From positions 1 to 64,000 of the forward strand of contig JAUMSH010000023.1 in the NCBI GenBank assembly GCA_031292915.1: DNA of 64,000 nt. The letters are read 5' to 3'. The notes under the pieces are model-generated. The model ran no database searches. It saw only the letters and a list, made by a program, of their open reading frames with translations, and was not told the origin of the DNA. Source of the stretch: Collinsella sp. (GTDB lineage: Bacteria > Actinomycetota > Coriobacteriia > Coriobacteriales > Coriobacteriaceae). Below, piece by piece: positions 9,055 to 18,912 of this stretch. The position numbers were made by a program, and so were the translations under genes. Position 1 is the first letter of the stretch. Every line of letters begins with the position of its first letter.

Positions 9055-11208
9055 TTACTGAACTTTGCTGGCGAACTCGAGGTATTGCATGCGCTGCAGC
9101 TTGTCGATCGTCGAGGTGTATGGGCTGTCTTCAGATTCCAAGTCGTAGCGCAGCCCGTCGGCACCAAGGTAGCCGGCGACATTGATGGTGGGCACATCTG
9201 ACCTTGTTGCAAGCAGAGCCTTTTGATAGTCGGTGAGCGGGGCGCCGATCTTATTAAGGGTAATGGCTGCAATCTCGTTTGCCCCGACGGTGTCGTAGAC
9301 GTTGAGCTCGGTATTGCCGGCGATTTCATAGTTAGCCCAGACAAAATATGTCGACTGATAGATACGGAAAGCGTGGCTTGCCGTATCTTCCTGAGGGTAC
9401 AGCTCGTCGTTGAGAGTCGTTGCGGCGCTCGGCTGATGGTCGCCAAAAAAGACAAGGACAACCGGTCTGCCGATATTGCGGAGCTCGTTGATAAAGTACT
9501 CGAGGTCCCGGTCGGATGCGTTGATGCAGGTAAGATAGGTGTTGAGCGCGCTATTGGCACCCTCGCTGGCTCCCTCGACCCAATAGTTTGTCAGCTCCTC
9601 GGCGGGAACGGTGCCATAGTCGTAGCCGCCGTGATTTTGCATCGTGACGTCAAAGATGAACTGCGGGGCTTCGTCGGTTCTAAGCAGGTCGAGTATCTTG
9701 TCGTAGGTGGCGTAGTCGCATACGCCGGCATGGTAACAGGGCGCACCTTCGAAATCGCCGATTGAAAGAAAGTCTCCAAAGCCCAGCTGCTGATAGATTT
9801 TATCTCGATGGTAGTTGACGGGGTTTTGCGGGTGCATGGCGGTAGCGGTATACCCAAGCTCTTTAAGGTCCCTTGCCAGGCTGTTGACGCCATTCATCTG
9901 ATACAGCTGATAGGGGATCTTGCCTAATCCGACAAAGGCCGTTGTCGCTCCGGTCAAAAATTCGAATTCGGAGTTTGCCGTTCCGCCACCGGTGACCGAA
10001 GCGAGCATGGTGCCGCGAACAAGTGTGTCGGGAAGCGAGTTGTAGAATGCGGGGCCGGTGTACCCGGCCGCCTGGAGCTGCTCAAAGCACGAAAGGTCGC
10101 TAAAACTCTCGTTCATGACGGCAACAATCGTCGGCTTGATTTCATTGAACTGGGCAACGGCAGCCGCGCGCTGCTCGCTCGAGCCATACGTGCTGTCGTA
10201 GGCGGCGGCGAGCTCCTGCTCGATGCTCTGCGCCTCATCGGGCGTATAGTCTTCGGGCTTCTCAATGGGCAACTCGTTGACCATTTCGGTGAACGAAGTG
10301 ATAAAACCCTGAGACGTATATGTGGTGATGGGCTGCCAACGGTCAAATCCAAAATCCAGCGCCTGCTCCAAGTCGATGCTGGAAAAGCCCGAGAGCCCCA
10401 CAACGGTCACTAGCAGAAAAGCGCAGAGGTTAGCGGCGATTGCGGGGAAGACATGGGTGGGTGTACGGAGCTTTCTCGGTCGGATAAGCGAAAGAAGCCC
10501 CAGGGAAATCTCCAGCAGGGCTAGAGAGGTTACGATTCCGGCGGTAAAGGTAAACTCGTATCCCTCGCTCACTTCCATTGCGGTGCCAAGGGCCAAGATA
10601 TCGCTTGGCAGGATGGCCTCGCCTTTAAACGTTATGACGAAGTGCTCGGCAATGCCAAGGATGCAACAGGCGACGGGCACGAGGGCCATGACGCCTCCAT
10701 GACGCTGTCCCAGCAAATAAAGGGAGAGCAGAACCGTCGCGAGCAGCCCGACGGAAAACCCGAATGAGTTGGCGGGAATGCGATAGAACGTTTCGTTACA
10801 GGCAATTTCGAGTGAAACGAACGAGAGCGCTGAAACAGCGGCGATGACAAGGATGTCACGGCAAATACAGGCAACCGTTCCCGTCGCAAGATCGGTTTGG
10901 TCGATAAGTCCCGAAACCAAGGGCTCGACAAGAAGCATGACGGCGGTAGCACCGAGCGCCGAATAAGAAAGGACCCATAGGGAATTGTCCTCATTTACGA
11001 GCAATTGATTCGTAATCCATGCAGCTACCATGCCGAGCGGGATGAGGAGCGTCGCGCACCAAAAGACGCGGGCAATGGGCGGCTTTTCATTGTGTTTGAT
11101 TGAAAAATATACGCGCACCACGACGATGGCCACGATAAGGACGGCGATGAATATGGGCAGATTGGCCATGTCGCTCGAAGTGATTTCAAGGGGGATATCT
11201 TCGGTCAT
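9055..11208 (-). CDS. LTA synthase-family membrane sulfatase (phosphoglycerol transferase)
   Basis: This 717-residue membrane protein has several hydrophobic segments in the first 300 residues, followed by an extracellular sulfatase-type domain. Recognisable motifs are PTIVAVMNESFSDL (metal ligand region), LASVTGGGTANSEFEFLTG (the Thr of GGGTA matches the catalytic Thr of LtaS) and VFFGDHQPS (C-terminal metal His). Such enzymes transfer glycerol-phosphate from phosphatidylglycerol to a glycolipid or glycan. Which cell-wall polymer it makes here is not known. ATG at 11208 follows GAGGAAC. It is divergent from uvrA. Confidence 0.85.
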   Translation of the reverse strand: MTEDIPLEITSSDMANLPIFIAVLIVAIVVVRVYFSIKHNEKPPIARVFWCATLLIPLGMVAAWITNQLLVNEDNSLWVLSYSALGATAVMLLVEPLVSGLIDQTDLATGTVACICRDILVIAAVSALSFVSLEIACNETFYRIPANSFGFSVGLLATVLLSLYLLGQRHGGVMALVPVACCILGIAEHFVITFKGEAILPSDILALGTAMEVSEGYEFTFTAGIVTSLALLEISLGLLSLIRPRKLRTPTHVFPAIAANLCAFLLVTVVGLSGFSSIDLEQALDFGFDRWQPITTYTSQGFITSFTEMVNELPIEKPEDYTPDEAQSIEQELAAAYDSTYGSSEQRAAAVAQFNEIKPTIVAVMNESFSDLSCFEQLQAAGYTGPAFYNSLPDTLVRGTMLASVTGGGTANSEFEFLTGATTAFVGLGKIPYQLYQMNGVNSLARDLKELGYTATAMHPQNPVNYHRDKIYQQLGFGDFLSIGDFEGAPCYHAGVCDYATYDKILDLLRTDEAPQFIFDVTMQNHGGYDYGTVPAEELTNYWVEGASEGANSALNTYLTCINASDRDLEYFINELRNIGRPVVLVFFGDHQPSAATTLNDELYPQEDTASHAFRIYQSTYFVWANYEIAGNTELNVYDTVGANEIAAITLNKIGAPLTDYQKALLATRSDVPTINVAGYLGADGLRYDLESEDSPYTSTIDKLQRMQYLEFASKVQ

Positions 11209-11326
11209 GGACGTTCCTCTGTTACGGCAAATTAAGTTCAGTATTAGATTACTGTAACCTTTCCACGGCATTTCGAGAAACAAAGCGCCCGATACGCAAA
11301 GCTAAAGGTCTGCGAATCTTGTATTA

Positions 11327-11340
11327 CGAACATCTGTGCG
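11327..11340 (+). promoter_or_regulatory. Candidate LexA (SOS) box upstream of uvrA
   Basis: CGAACATCTGTGCG matches the Gram-positive and actinobacterial LexA consensus CGAAC-N4-GTTCG at 9 of 10 fixed positions. It lies about 60 nt before the uvrA start, where a repressor site would be expected. No comparable site was found before uvrB or uvrC. Confidence 0.4.
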
Positions 11341-11401
11341 CGTCGAGTGCGCTAAACTCATCGACAGTATGATTCGATGCAATAGGAGGCAAGGAGCTTC
11401 C

Positions 11402-14281
11402 ATGTCTGATTCTTCTATCGTTATTCGCGGCGCTCGTGAGCACAACCTCCGTGATATCGATGTTTCCATTCCGCGTGACCAACTCGTGGTCATTACCGGT
11501 CTTTCTGGCTCGGGCAAGAGTTCGCTGGCATTTGACACTATCTATGCCGAGGGCCAGCGTCGATACGTCGAGAGCCTTTCGAGCTATGCGCGTCAGTTTT
11601 TGGGCCAGATGGACAAGCCCGATCTGGACTCGATTGACGGCCTGTCGCCGGCTGTGTCGATCGATCAGAAAACGACGTCCAAAAACCCACGCTCGACGGT
11701 GGGCACCGTAACCGAGATTTACGACTATCTGCGTCTGCTGTTTGCTCGCGTGGGAACGCCGCACTGTCCTGAGTGCGGTCGTGTCATTGAGCGTCAGACG
11801 ACCGATCAGGTCGCCGATAAGGTGCTGGCAGCGGGGGAGGGCCGTCGCGCGTTTGTGTTGGCGCCGGTGGTTCGTGGACGCAAGGGCGAATATGCCAAGC
11901 TGTTTGAGGACCTGCGTGCGGAGGGCTTTAGCCGTGTGCGCGTCGACGGCGAGGTGCGCTCGCTTGACGACCCTATCGACCTGGACAAGAAGTTCAAACA
12001 CGACATTGAGGTCGTGGTCGACCGTATCGTGATTCGAGAGAACTCCCTGGGTCGCATTGCCGAGTCCGTTGAGCAGGCGACGGCACTGGCGCACGGTAAC
12101 GTGAACGTGTACATGCTGCCCGACCGCGACGCTCCCGAGGGAACCGAGGGCGAGCTGCTGGAGTATTCGCTGGCACTGGCGTGCCCGGAGCACGGGCATT
12201 CCATCGACGACTTGCAGCCGCGCGATTTCTCGTTCAACGCGCCTTATGGTGCATGTCCCGAGTGCGATGGCCTGGGCTTTAAAAAGACAGTCGATGCCGA
12301 GGCGCTGATTGAAGACCCCTCAAAGTCGATTGCCGACGGAGTCTTTGGCAGCCTGTTCGGCAATTCCAACTATTATCCGCAGATTTTTGCTGCGGTCTGC
12401 AAACACTTTAAGGTGAGTGCCGATACGCCATGGGAGGACCTGCCCCCGCGGGTGCGTCGTGCGTTTTTGGATGGCATGGGCGACACGAAGATTTCGGTCG
12501 ACTATCAAAAGCTCGATGGGCGTCGCAGCCAGTGGGACACTAAGTTCTCGGGCGTGCGCAACATCCTGTACGAGCGCTACAGCGAGACGACGAACGAGAA
12601 CACCAGGGCTCGCTTGGAGAAATACATTCGCGAAGAGCCATGCTCGAGCTGTCACGGTGCTCGCCTGCGTCCCGAGATGCTTGCCGTCACCGTGGGCGGC
12701 AAGTCCATTTACGATGTCTGCTGCCTGTCGTGTCGCGAGTCGCTCGAGTTTTTTGAGGGCCTGGAGCTTACCGAGCGTCAGCAGTTTATCGGCGGGCGCA
12801 TTGTCAAGGAAATCCTGGAGCGCCTGCGTTTTCTGGTCGATGTCGGACTCGACTATCTGACGCTCGATCGCGCCTCGGCGACGCTTTCCGGCGGTGAGGC
12901 CCAGCGCATTCGCCTGGCAACGCAGATCGGTGCCGGCCTCATGGGCGTTCTGTACATTCTGGACGAGCCGTCGATCGGCCTTCACCAACGCGATAACGAG
13001 CGCCTGATCAAGACGCTCGAGCGCTTGCGCGATATCGGTAATACCGTTATCGTCGTCGAGCACGACGAAGATACGATTCGCGCAGCCGACTACGTGATCG
13101 ATATGGGTCCCGGTGCGGGCGTTAACGGCGGACACGTGGTTGCCGCGGGAACGCCTGCCGATATCATGGCATGCCCCGATTCCATGACGGGTGCTTATTT
13201 GACCGGCAAGCGGATGATCCGCGTGCCCGATGAGCGCCGCAAGCCCGGCCGCGGCTGTCTTAAGATCACGGGCGCCCGCGCTAATAACCTCAAAAACGTT
13301 ACCGCCAAGATTGAGTTCGGTACGCTCACAGTCGTTACCGGTGTTTCGGGATCGGGCAAGAGCTCCCTGGTCACCGATACGATTGCGCCTGCCCTTACGA
13401 ATGTCATTCACCGTTCGACGCGCCCTGTGGGTCCGTATAAGAAAATCGAGGGCATCGAGTGTATCGATAAGGTTATCGATATCGACCAGTCGCCGATTGG
13501 CCGCACGCCGCGTTCCAACCCTGCTACCTATATCGGCCTGTGGGATGATCTTCGCGCGCTGTTTGCGAGTACGCCGGAGTCGAAGGCGCGCGGCTACTCG
13601 CCGGGTCGTTTCTCCTTTAATGTGAGTGGCGGGCGCTGTGAGGCGTGCAAGGGCGACGGACAGATCAAGATCGAGATGCACTTCCTTCCCGATATCTACG
13701 TTCCCTGCGAAGCCTGCGGCGGTAAACGCTACAACCGCGAGACACTCGAGGTCACCTACCGTGGCAAGACCATCTCGGACGTGCTCGACATGAGCGTCAC
13801 CGAGGCGCTGGCCTTCTTTGGGAATATCCCGCAGATTAAGCGCAAGCTCCAGACGCTGTACGATGTAGGCTTAGGCTACGTGAGCCTGGGCCAGCCCGCC
13901 ACGACGCTCTCGGGCGGCGAGGCGCAGCGTGTGAAGCTCGCCAAGGAGCTTCATCGACGCCAGACGGGCAAGACGTTCTATATTTTGGACGAACCGACGA
14001 CCGGCCTTCATTTTGAGGACGTCCGCCAGCTGCTCGATGTGCTGCAGCGCTTGGTCGATGCGGGCAACACGGTGCTGGTGATTGAGCACAACCTTGATGT
14101 CATCAAGGTTGCCGACCGCCTGATCGATATGGGTCCCGAGGGCGGTAACGGCGGCGGAACCGTCGTGGTTTCGGGCACACCGGAGCAGGTTGCGGACTGT
14201 CCGCAGAGTTATACGGGCAAGTTTTTGGCGCCGTTGCTCAGGCGTGACCGGGAGCGTCAGGCTCAACTTGATGCTCAATAA
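11402..14281 (+). CDS. uvrA: Excinuclease ABC subunit A
   Basis: UvrA is the damage-sensing ATPase that scans DNA as a dimer and loads UvrB. The 959-residue protein has two ABC ATPase modules. The first has Walker A GLSGSGKSS and signature LSGGEAQRIRLATQIG; the second has GVSGSGKSS and LSGGEAQRVKLAKEL. Zinc fingers are visible: CPECGRVIE, CPECDGLGF, CSSCHGARL, and CEACKGDGQ with CEACGGKR. ATG at 11402 follows AGGAGGCAAGGAG; longer in-frame starts are unsupported. A possible LexA box lies upstream. Confidence 0.97.
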   Translation: MSDSSIVIRGAREHNLRDIDVSIPRDQLVVITGLSGSGKSSLAFDTIYAEGQRRYVESLSSYARQFLGQMDKPDLDSIDGLSPAVSIDQKTTSKNPRSTVGTVTEIYDYLRLLFARVGTPHCPECGRVIERQTTDQVADKVLAAGEGRRAFVLAPVVRGRKGEYAKLFEDLRAEGFSRVRVDGEVRSLDDPIDLDKKFKHDIEVVVDRIVIRENSLGRIAESVEQATALAHGNVNVYMLPDRDAPEGTEGELLEYSLALACPEHGHSIDDLQPRDFSFNAPYGACPECDGLGFKKTVDAEALIEDPSKSIADGVFGSLFGNSNYYPQIFAAVCKHFKVSADTPWEDLPPRVRRAFLDGMGDTKISVDYQKLDGRRSQWDTKFSGVRNILYERYSETTNENTRARLEKYIREEPCSSCHGARLRPEMLAVTVGGKSIYDVCCLSCRESLEFFEGLELTERQQFIGGRIVKEILERLRFLVDVGLDYLTLDRASATLSGGEAQRIRLATQIGAGLMGVLYILDEPSIGLHQRDNERLIKTLERLRDIGNTVIVVEHDEDTIRAADYVIDMGPGAGVNGGHVVAAGTPADIMACPDSMTGAYLTGKRMIRVPDERRKPGRGCLKITGARANNLKNVTAKIEFGTLTVVTGVSGSGKSSLVTDTIAPALTNVIHRSTRPVGPYKKIEGIECIDKVIDIDQSPIGRTPRSNPATYIGLWDDLRALFASTPESKARGYSPGRFSFNVSGGRCEACKGDGQIKIEMHFLPDIYVPCEACGGKRYNRETLEVTYRGKTISDVLDMSVTEALAFFGNIPQIKRKLQTLYDVGLGYVSLGQPATTLSGGEAQRVKLAKELHRRQTGKTFYILDEPTTGLHFEDVRQLLDVLQRLVDAGNTVLVIEHNLDVIKVADRLIDMGPEGGNGGGTVVVSGTPEQVADCPQSYTGKFLAPLLRRDRERQAQLDAQ

Positions 14282-14301
14282 ATAGGCGATTCAGTTTATG
14301 G

Positions 14302-14336
14302 GCGCCATCGACTCCTTGTGATTCGATGGCGCTTGC
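14302..14336 (+). terminator. Hairpin after uvrA
   Basis: Perfect 10-bp arms (GCGCCATCGA and TCGATGGCGC) flank an 11-nt loop. The following T run is weak, so termination may be partial. Confidence 0.55.
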
Positions 14337-14413
14337 TGTGCCGAAGTGACGTATGCAGTCGAATTGGACATATACTTAATCCTTGCGTCCGAATGCGAGG
14401 GAAAGGATATGTC

Positions 14414-14914
14414 ATGGCAAAGGCTGTAAAGACGCCAAAAACCAATGCGATGCGCGAGCTGGAAAGCGCCGGCATTTCCTATGTTCTACATACGTACGAA
14501 GACGATGGTGATGAGTCGGTGGGCCTGGGGGTTGCGATTTCGGAGCACCTTGGCGAGGAGCCCGGTCAAGGATTTAAGACTTTGGTCTGCGTGACACCGT
14601 CCAACGACTATGTCGTGTGCTGCATCCCTGTTGCCGACGAGCTCGATCTAAAGTCCGCCGCGCGTGCCGCGGGGGAGAAGTCCTTGGCCATGATGCATGT
14701 GAAGGATTTGCTTGCGGCGACTGGCTACGTTCGTGGCGGCTGCAGCCCGGTCGGTATGAAAAAACGCTACCGGACGCTCATTGATGAGACATGCGTCCTT
14801 TGGGATACCATTTTTATTTCGGGAGGCAAGCGTGGTTATCAGCTCGAGCTTGCACCCGATGATTTAATTGCATTTTGCGGGGCGACGGTTGCCGCGATTA
14901 CGAGAGAGGACTGA
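14414..14914 (+). CDS. ybaK: Cys-tRNA(Pro) deacylase, YbaK/EbsC family
   Basis: This 166-residue trans-editing protein is expected to hydrolyse Cys-tRNA(Pro) or related mischarged tRNAs. The features are the YbaK fold start (TNAMRELESAGISYVLHTYE), the substrate lysine region GFKTLVC, and LAATGYVRGGCSPVGMKKRYRTLID, which is close to the family motif GYxxGGxSPxG. Length is normal. ATG at 14414 follows GGGAAAGGA; earlier in-frame starts are unsupported. The gene lies 3 nt before murJ and probably shares its transcript. Confidence 0.85.
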   Translation: MAKAVKTPKTNAMRELESAGISYVLHTYEDDGDESVGLGVAISEHLGEEPGQGFKTLVCVTPSNDYVVCCIPVADELDLKSAARAAGEKSLAMMHVKDLLAATGYVRGGCSPVGMKKRYRTLIDETCVLWDTIFISGGKRGYQLELAPDDLIAFCGATVAAITRED

Positions 14915-14917
14915 GCG

Positions 14918-16600
14918 ATGCCGCAGGAAGAATTGAAGTGCGGAGCTCATTTTGCAAAAGAATCTGCGCCTCAGACGCCCTCATCCGAAGCTTCTTCGTC
15001 TCGAGATGACACTGACGACATGGGCTCGTCGGACTACTCCACGGTTGGTCGTTCCGCCGGGCTTATGACCATCCTGACCATCGTGTCTCGCGTTACCGGT
15101 TTTATCCGAACGTGGGCAATGGCGGCCGCTATTGGCATGTCGCTGCTCTCGTCCTCCTATCAGGTTGCCAACAACCTGCCCAACATGCTCTACGAGCTCG
15201 TGATGGGCGGCATGCTCGTTACGGCGTTTTTGCCGGTGTATATGGGCGTGAGGCGCGAGCAGGGCCGTGAGGCATCGAACGAGTATGTCGGCAATCTGCT
15301 CGGTATTCTGCTTCTGCTGCTGGGCGGTATCTCGCTGCTGGGCACCGTGTTTGCTCCCGGCTTTATTTGGACGCAGTCGTTCCTTTCGGGCGATGGCGGC
15401 AGCATGGATACCGCTGCGTTCATGTTCCGCTTCTTTGCTATCCAAATTCTGTTTTATGGCTTGGGCTCGGTGTTCTCGGGCGTTCTCAACGCGCACCGCG
15501 ACTACTTCTGGTCGACGTTTGCCCCGGTTCTCAACAATGTCATCGTCATCGCCAGCTTTATGGGCTTTGCTCCCGTGTCTGCACAATTTGGCGAGCAGGC
15601 CGGTATTATCTTGATCGCAGCTGGTACGACCCTCGGCGTCTTTGTCCAGATGGCCTGCCAGATTCCCGCGCTTGGCAAGCATGGCGTGCATCCTCATATC
15701 CATATCGACTTTAAGGATCCCGCGCTGCGACAGACGATCGCGCTTGGTATCCCGACGCTGCTCGCCACGGTGTGCATGTTTGTCTCGACTTCCATTACCA
15801 ATGCCGCCGCGCTGGTGGTGCAGCCCGAGACCGGCCCTTCCGTCATCGCATATGCGCGCCTGTGGTACACATTGCCCTATGCGCTGATCGCTGCCTCGCT
15901 TTCGACGGCACTCTATACCGAACTCTCTCACGATGCACAGGAGAAGGATTACGACAGCGTCCGCACGGGCATTTCGCGCGGTGTCGCCCAGATGCTCTTC
16001 TTCCTGATTCCGTTTGCGATGTACCTGATTGTCTTCGCCCGTCCGCTCAACATGATCTACTGCGCCGGCAAGTTCGATGAATCCGGTGTGGCGCTGGTGT
16101 CGGAGTTCCTTATCTATCTGGCACTTTCCCTGCCGCTCTACGGCGTGGTCGTGCTGATGCAGAAGAGCTTCTCGGCCCTGCTCGATATGAAACCTTATAG
16201 CCGCTATTGCCTGTACTCCGCTATCGGCCAGGCCGGTTCGGTTCTGCTGTTTGGCGTGGTGCTGGGCTACGGTATGCCGGCAATTGCGCTTTCGTACGTC
16301 GTTGACTACGTGGTCTTGGTCGGATGCTCACTGTGGTGGCTGCGCCGTCGTCTGCATGGACTTCAGGTCAAGTCTATCCTGCACGGCGGTTTCTTCGGCC
16401 TATTGTTCGGTGGCTTGGGCGCTGCCGCGGGCGCCGGCGTCATGTGGGCACTTGAGCACTTTGTCGGACTGCTTGGCAGCTCGATCCTCATTACCCTGGG
16501 CTACGTTTGTGTTGCAGGCGTCGTCTCGCTCGCCGTGACTTTTGGCCTTGCCTTCGTCTTTAAGATGCCCGAGGTCTCGGCGCTGCTTCGTCGCAAGTAG
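14918..16600 (+). CDS. murJ: Lipid II flippase MurJ (MviN family)
   Basis: This is a polytopic inner-membrane protein that moves lipid II across the membrane for peptidoglycan synthesis. It has 560 residues. A hydrophilic N-terminal tail of about 45 residues precedes the transmembrane core, which opens with SAGLMTILTIVSRVTGFIRTWAMAAAIG and continues with NNLPNMLYELVMGGMLVTAFLPVY. These match the MurJ/MviN signature in TM1-TM2, including the conserved Arg. About 14 hydrophobic segments follow. Unlike mycobacterial MurJ, it has no C-terminal pseudokinase domain. Its stop codon abuts the uvrC start. Confidence 0.9.
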   Translation: MPQEELKCGAHFAKESAPQTPSSEASSSRDDTDDMGSSDYSTVGRSAGLMTILTIVSRVTGFIRTWAMAAAIGMSLLSSSYQVANNLPNMLYELVMGGMLVTAFLPVYMGVRREQGREASNEYVGNLLGILLLLLGGISLLGTVFAPGFIWTQSFLSGDGGSMDTAAFMFRFFAIQILFYGLGSVFSGVLNAHRDYFWSTFAPVLNNVIVIASFMGFAPVSAQFGEQAGIILIAAGTTLGVFVQMACQIPALGKHGVHPHIHIDFKDPALRQTIALGIPTLLATVCMFVSTSITNAAALVVQPETGPSVIAYARLWYTLPYALIAASLSTALYTELSHDAQEKDYDSVRTGISRGVAQMLFFLIPFAMYLIVFARPLNMIYCAGKFDESGVALVSEFLIYLALSLPLYGVVVLMQKSFSALLDMKPYSRYCLYSAIGQAGSVLLFGVVLGYGMPAIALSYVVDYVVLVGCSLWWLRRRLHGLQVKSILHGGFFGLLFGGLGAAAGAGVMWALEHFVGLLGSSILITLGYVCVAGVVSLAVTFGLAFVFKMPEVSALLRRK

Positions 16601-18547
16601 GTGCGTGTGGCAGGTCACGACAACATTCCAACACTTGCCGAGCAGGTTTCGCGCGTTCCCACGCAACCCGGCTGCTACCTTTGGAAAGATGCCAAGGGCG
16701 ATGTCATCTATGTGGGCAAGGCAAAAAACTTGCGTGCCCGTATGCGTCAATACGTGACGCTGCAGGACGAGCGTCAAAAGATCCCGCTCATGATGCAGCT
16801 GGTGGCGAGCTTCGACTATATCGTGGTGGAGACCGAGCACGAGGCATTGGTGCTCGAGCGCAATCTGATTGGCCAGTACCATCCGTACTTTAACGTCGAC
16901 CTTAAGGACGATAAAAGCTATCCCTTTATCGCCATTACCAAGAGCGACTTGTTTCCGGCTATTAAATACACGCGAGAGCGTCATAAACCGGGAACGCGCT
17001 ATTTTGGCCCTTATACCGATAGTCGTGCGGCGCGTGAGACCGTCGATACGCTACGCAAGGTTATTCCTATTTGCTCGGCATCCTGTGCGGAATGGCGCCG
17101 CTGCCGCCGCATCGTCGAATCTCATAAGGGCGAAGAAGACATCGTCAATATGATTTGCGCGCAAAACGGGCGTCCCTGCTTTGACTACCATGTCGGGCGC
17201 GGGCCGGGCGCATGTGTCGGCGCAATTTCCCCTGCCGACTATGCCAAGAACGTCAAGCGTGTCGAACGTTTCTTGTCGGGCCATCGCAAGGATGTCGTCG
17301 ACGAGCTCACGTCCGAGATGACGGAGGCAGCCGAGGCGCTCGATTTTGAGCGTGCGGCGCGCGTCAAGCGTCGCCTGGAAGTCATTAGGGGCCTGGACGA
17401 TCGCCAACAGGTCGTTTTTCCATCAAGCGTCGATATCGACGCCATCGGCTTCTATCGCGAAGAGACTATCTCTGCCGCCTGTGTCTTTGTCGTTCGCGAG
17501 GGCCGAACGGTTCGAACTTGTGAGTTCATCCTCGATAAAGGCCTGGATGTCGACGAGGAAGAGCTTCAATCGGGCTTTCTTAAGCGCTATTACGACGAGA
17601 CGGCTGATATTCCAGCCGAGATCAATCTCTCTGTCGAGCTTGAGGATGCCGAAGCGTTGGGGGAGTGGCTTGCGGCCAAGCGCGAACGCTCTTGCCATCT
17701 CCATAGGCCGCAGCGCGGCGAAAAGCACCGCCTGCTCGATATGGCTTCCAAAAATGCGCGCCATGCCCTCATGCGCTACATGATGCGCACGGGGTATGCT
17801 GACGATCGCACCAATCAGGCGCTCCTAGAGCTCGAAAGTGCGCTGGCGCTGCCTGCGCCGCCGTTGCGCATCGAGTGTTTCGATATCTCGACGTTGCACG
17901 GCACCTTTACCGTCGCTTCGATGGTGGTATTTACCAACGGCCGTGCCGACAAGGGCCAGTATCGTCGCTTTAAAATTCAGGCCGAATTGGACGAGGCGAA
18001 CGACTTCGTATCGATGTCCGAGGTTCTGGGGCGTCGCTATGCTCCCGAGCGCATGGCGGACGAGCGCTTTGGCTCGCGCCCCGATTTGCTCGTTGTCGAT
18101 GGCGGCAAGCCGCAATTGACCGCTGCAATTAAGCAACTTGAGGCGCTTGGCCTCGATATACCAGTTTGTGGCTTGGCAAAGGCCGATGAGGAAGTTTTCG
18201 TGCCGTGGGACGAGACTCCCGTCGTGCTGCCGACCGGCTCCGCTTCGCTTTATCTGATCAAGCAAGTTCGCGATGAATCCCACCGATTTGCGATTACGTT
18301 CCATCGCGAGTTGCGCGATAAGGCTATGACGGTTTCGGTGCTTGACGACGTTCCGGGCGTGGGACCCACCAGAAAACGTGCCATTATGCGCCATTTTGGC
18401 TCGATGAAGCGTTTGCGCGCGGCAAGCGAGCAGGAGATTGCAGAAGTTCGAGGCGTTCCGGCCGATGTCGCCAAAGCGGTCCACGAGGCACTTGTTGCAT
18501 GGAATGCCGAGCGCGCCCAGGCATCGGCCAACCGTTCCGAAAACTAA
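16601..18547 (+). CDS. uvrC: Excinuclease ABC subunit C
   Basis: UvrC makes the dual incisions in nucleotide excision repair. The 648-residue protein has an N-terminal GIY-YIG nuclease domain (QPGCYLWKDAKGDVIYVGKAKNLRARMRQY), a UVR motif near residues 235-255 for UvrB binding, and an RNase H-like nuclease domain (IECFDISTLHGT, DLLVVDGGKPQL). Two helix-hairpin-helix motifs close it (VPGVGPTRKRAIMRHFGS). The start is GTG at 16601, or GTG at 16607; no strong ribosome-binding site is visible, consistent with coupling to murJ. In many actinobacteria rapZ follows uvrC directly; here the nan cluster intervenes. Confidence 0.96.
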   Translation: MRVAGHDNIPTLAEQVSRVPTQPGCYLWKDAKGDVIYVGKAKNLRARMRQYVTLQDERQKIPLMMQLVASFDYIVVETEHEALVLERNLIGQYHPYFNVDLKDDKSYPFIAITKSDLFPAIKYTRERHKPGTRYFGPYTDSRAARETVDTLRKVIPICSASCAEWRRCRRIVESHKGEEDIVNMICAQNGRPCFDYHVGRGPGACVGAISPADYAKNVKRVERFLSGHRKDVVDELTSEMTEAAEALDFERAARVKRRLEVIRGLDDRQQVVFPSSVDIDAIGFYREETISAACVFVVREGRTVRTCEFILDKGLDVDEEELQSGFLKRYYDETADIPAEINLSVELEDAEALGEWLAAKRERSCHLHRPQRGEKHRLLDMASKNARHALMRYMMRTGYADDRTNQALLELESALALPAPPLRIECFDISTLHGTFTVASMVVFTNGRADKGQYRRFKIQAELDEANDFVSMSEVLGRRYAPERMADERFGSRPDLLVVDGGKPQLTAAIKQLEALGLDIPVCGLAKADEEVFVPWDETPVVLPTGSASLYLIKQVRDESHRFAITFHRELRDKAMTVSVLDDVPGVGPTRKRAIMRHFGSMKRLRAASEQEIAEVRGVPADVAKAVHEALVAWNAERAQASANRSEN

Positions 18548-18912
18548 ACGCGCTTCTAAACAACTGATATACATGATTGGCCGATTTTCAATCATTTATT
18601 TCGCGGCGATTACCTGTCGATTTCGGGTTTTATTAACGCTAAAACGTTTGACTAGCCATGGTGAACAACCCTGCTATCCTGCGGGTTGACGAAGACTGAT
18701 ATCTCACCTCGTCGATACATACTGTCTGGCGAATCGTTTGTCAATGAATTCGGTGAACGGTAGTAAATACCGTTCAAGCGTATGTATGTATCGGTCACCG
18801 AGCGCGGCACCTCAGTTGGGTTCGTCGGTAGGTAAGGTATATATCGTCCGCAAGTTGCGCGGGGGCAAGTCTAGGTGCTCCCGGGTAAGATTCTCTATTG
18901 ATAGGAGAAGAC
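18548..18912. other. Gene-free leader upstream of the sialic-acid operon
   Basis: This is 365 nt without a convincing gene and is more A/T-rich than its surroundings. It contains AAACGTTT at 18642-18649, which resembles a LacI-family operator core, and a perfect 9-bp inverted repeat (TGAACGGTA, 5-nt loop, TACCGTTCA) at 18754-18776. Both are plausible regulator sites for the operon, but no promoter with well-spaced -35 and -10 boxes could be fixed. Confidence 0.5.
18754..18776. promoter_or_regulatory. Inverted repeat, candidate operator
   Basis: TGAACGGTA and TACCGTTCA are perfect 9-bp arms separated by GTAAA, about 140 nt before the first transporter gene. The short arms and loop, with no T run after them, suit a protein-binding site better than a terminator. 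Confidence 0.35.
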
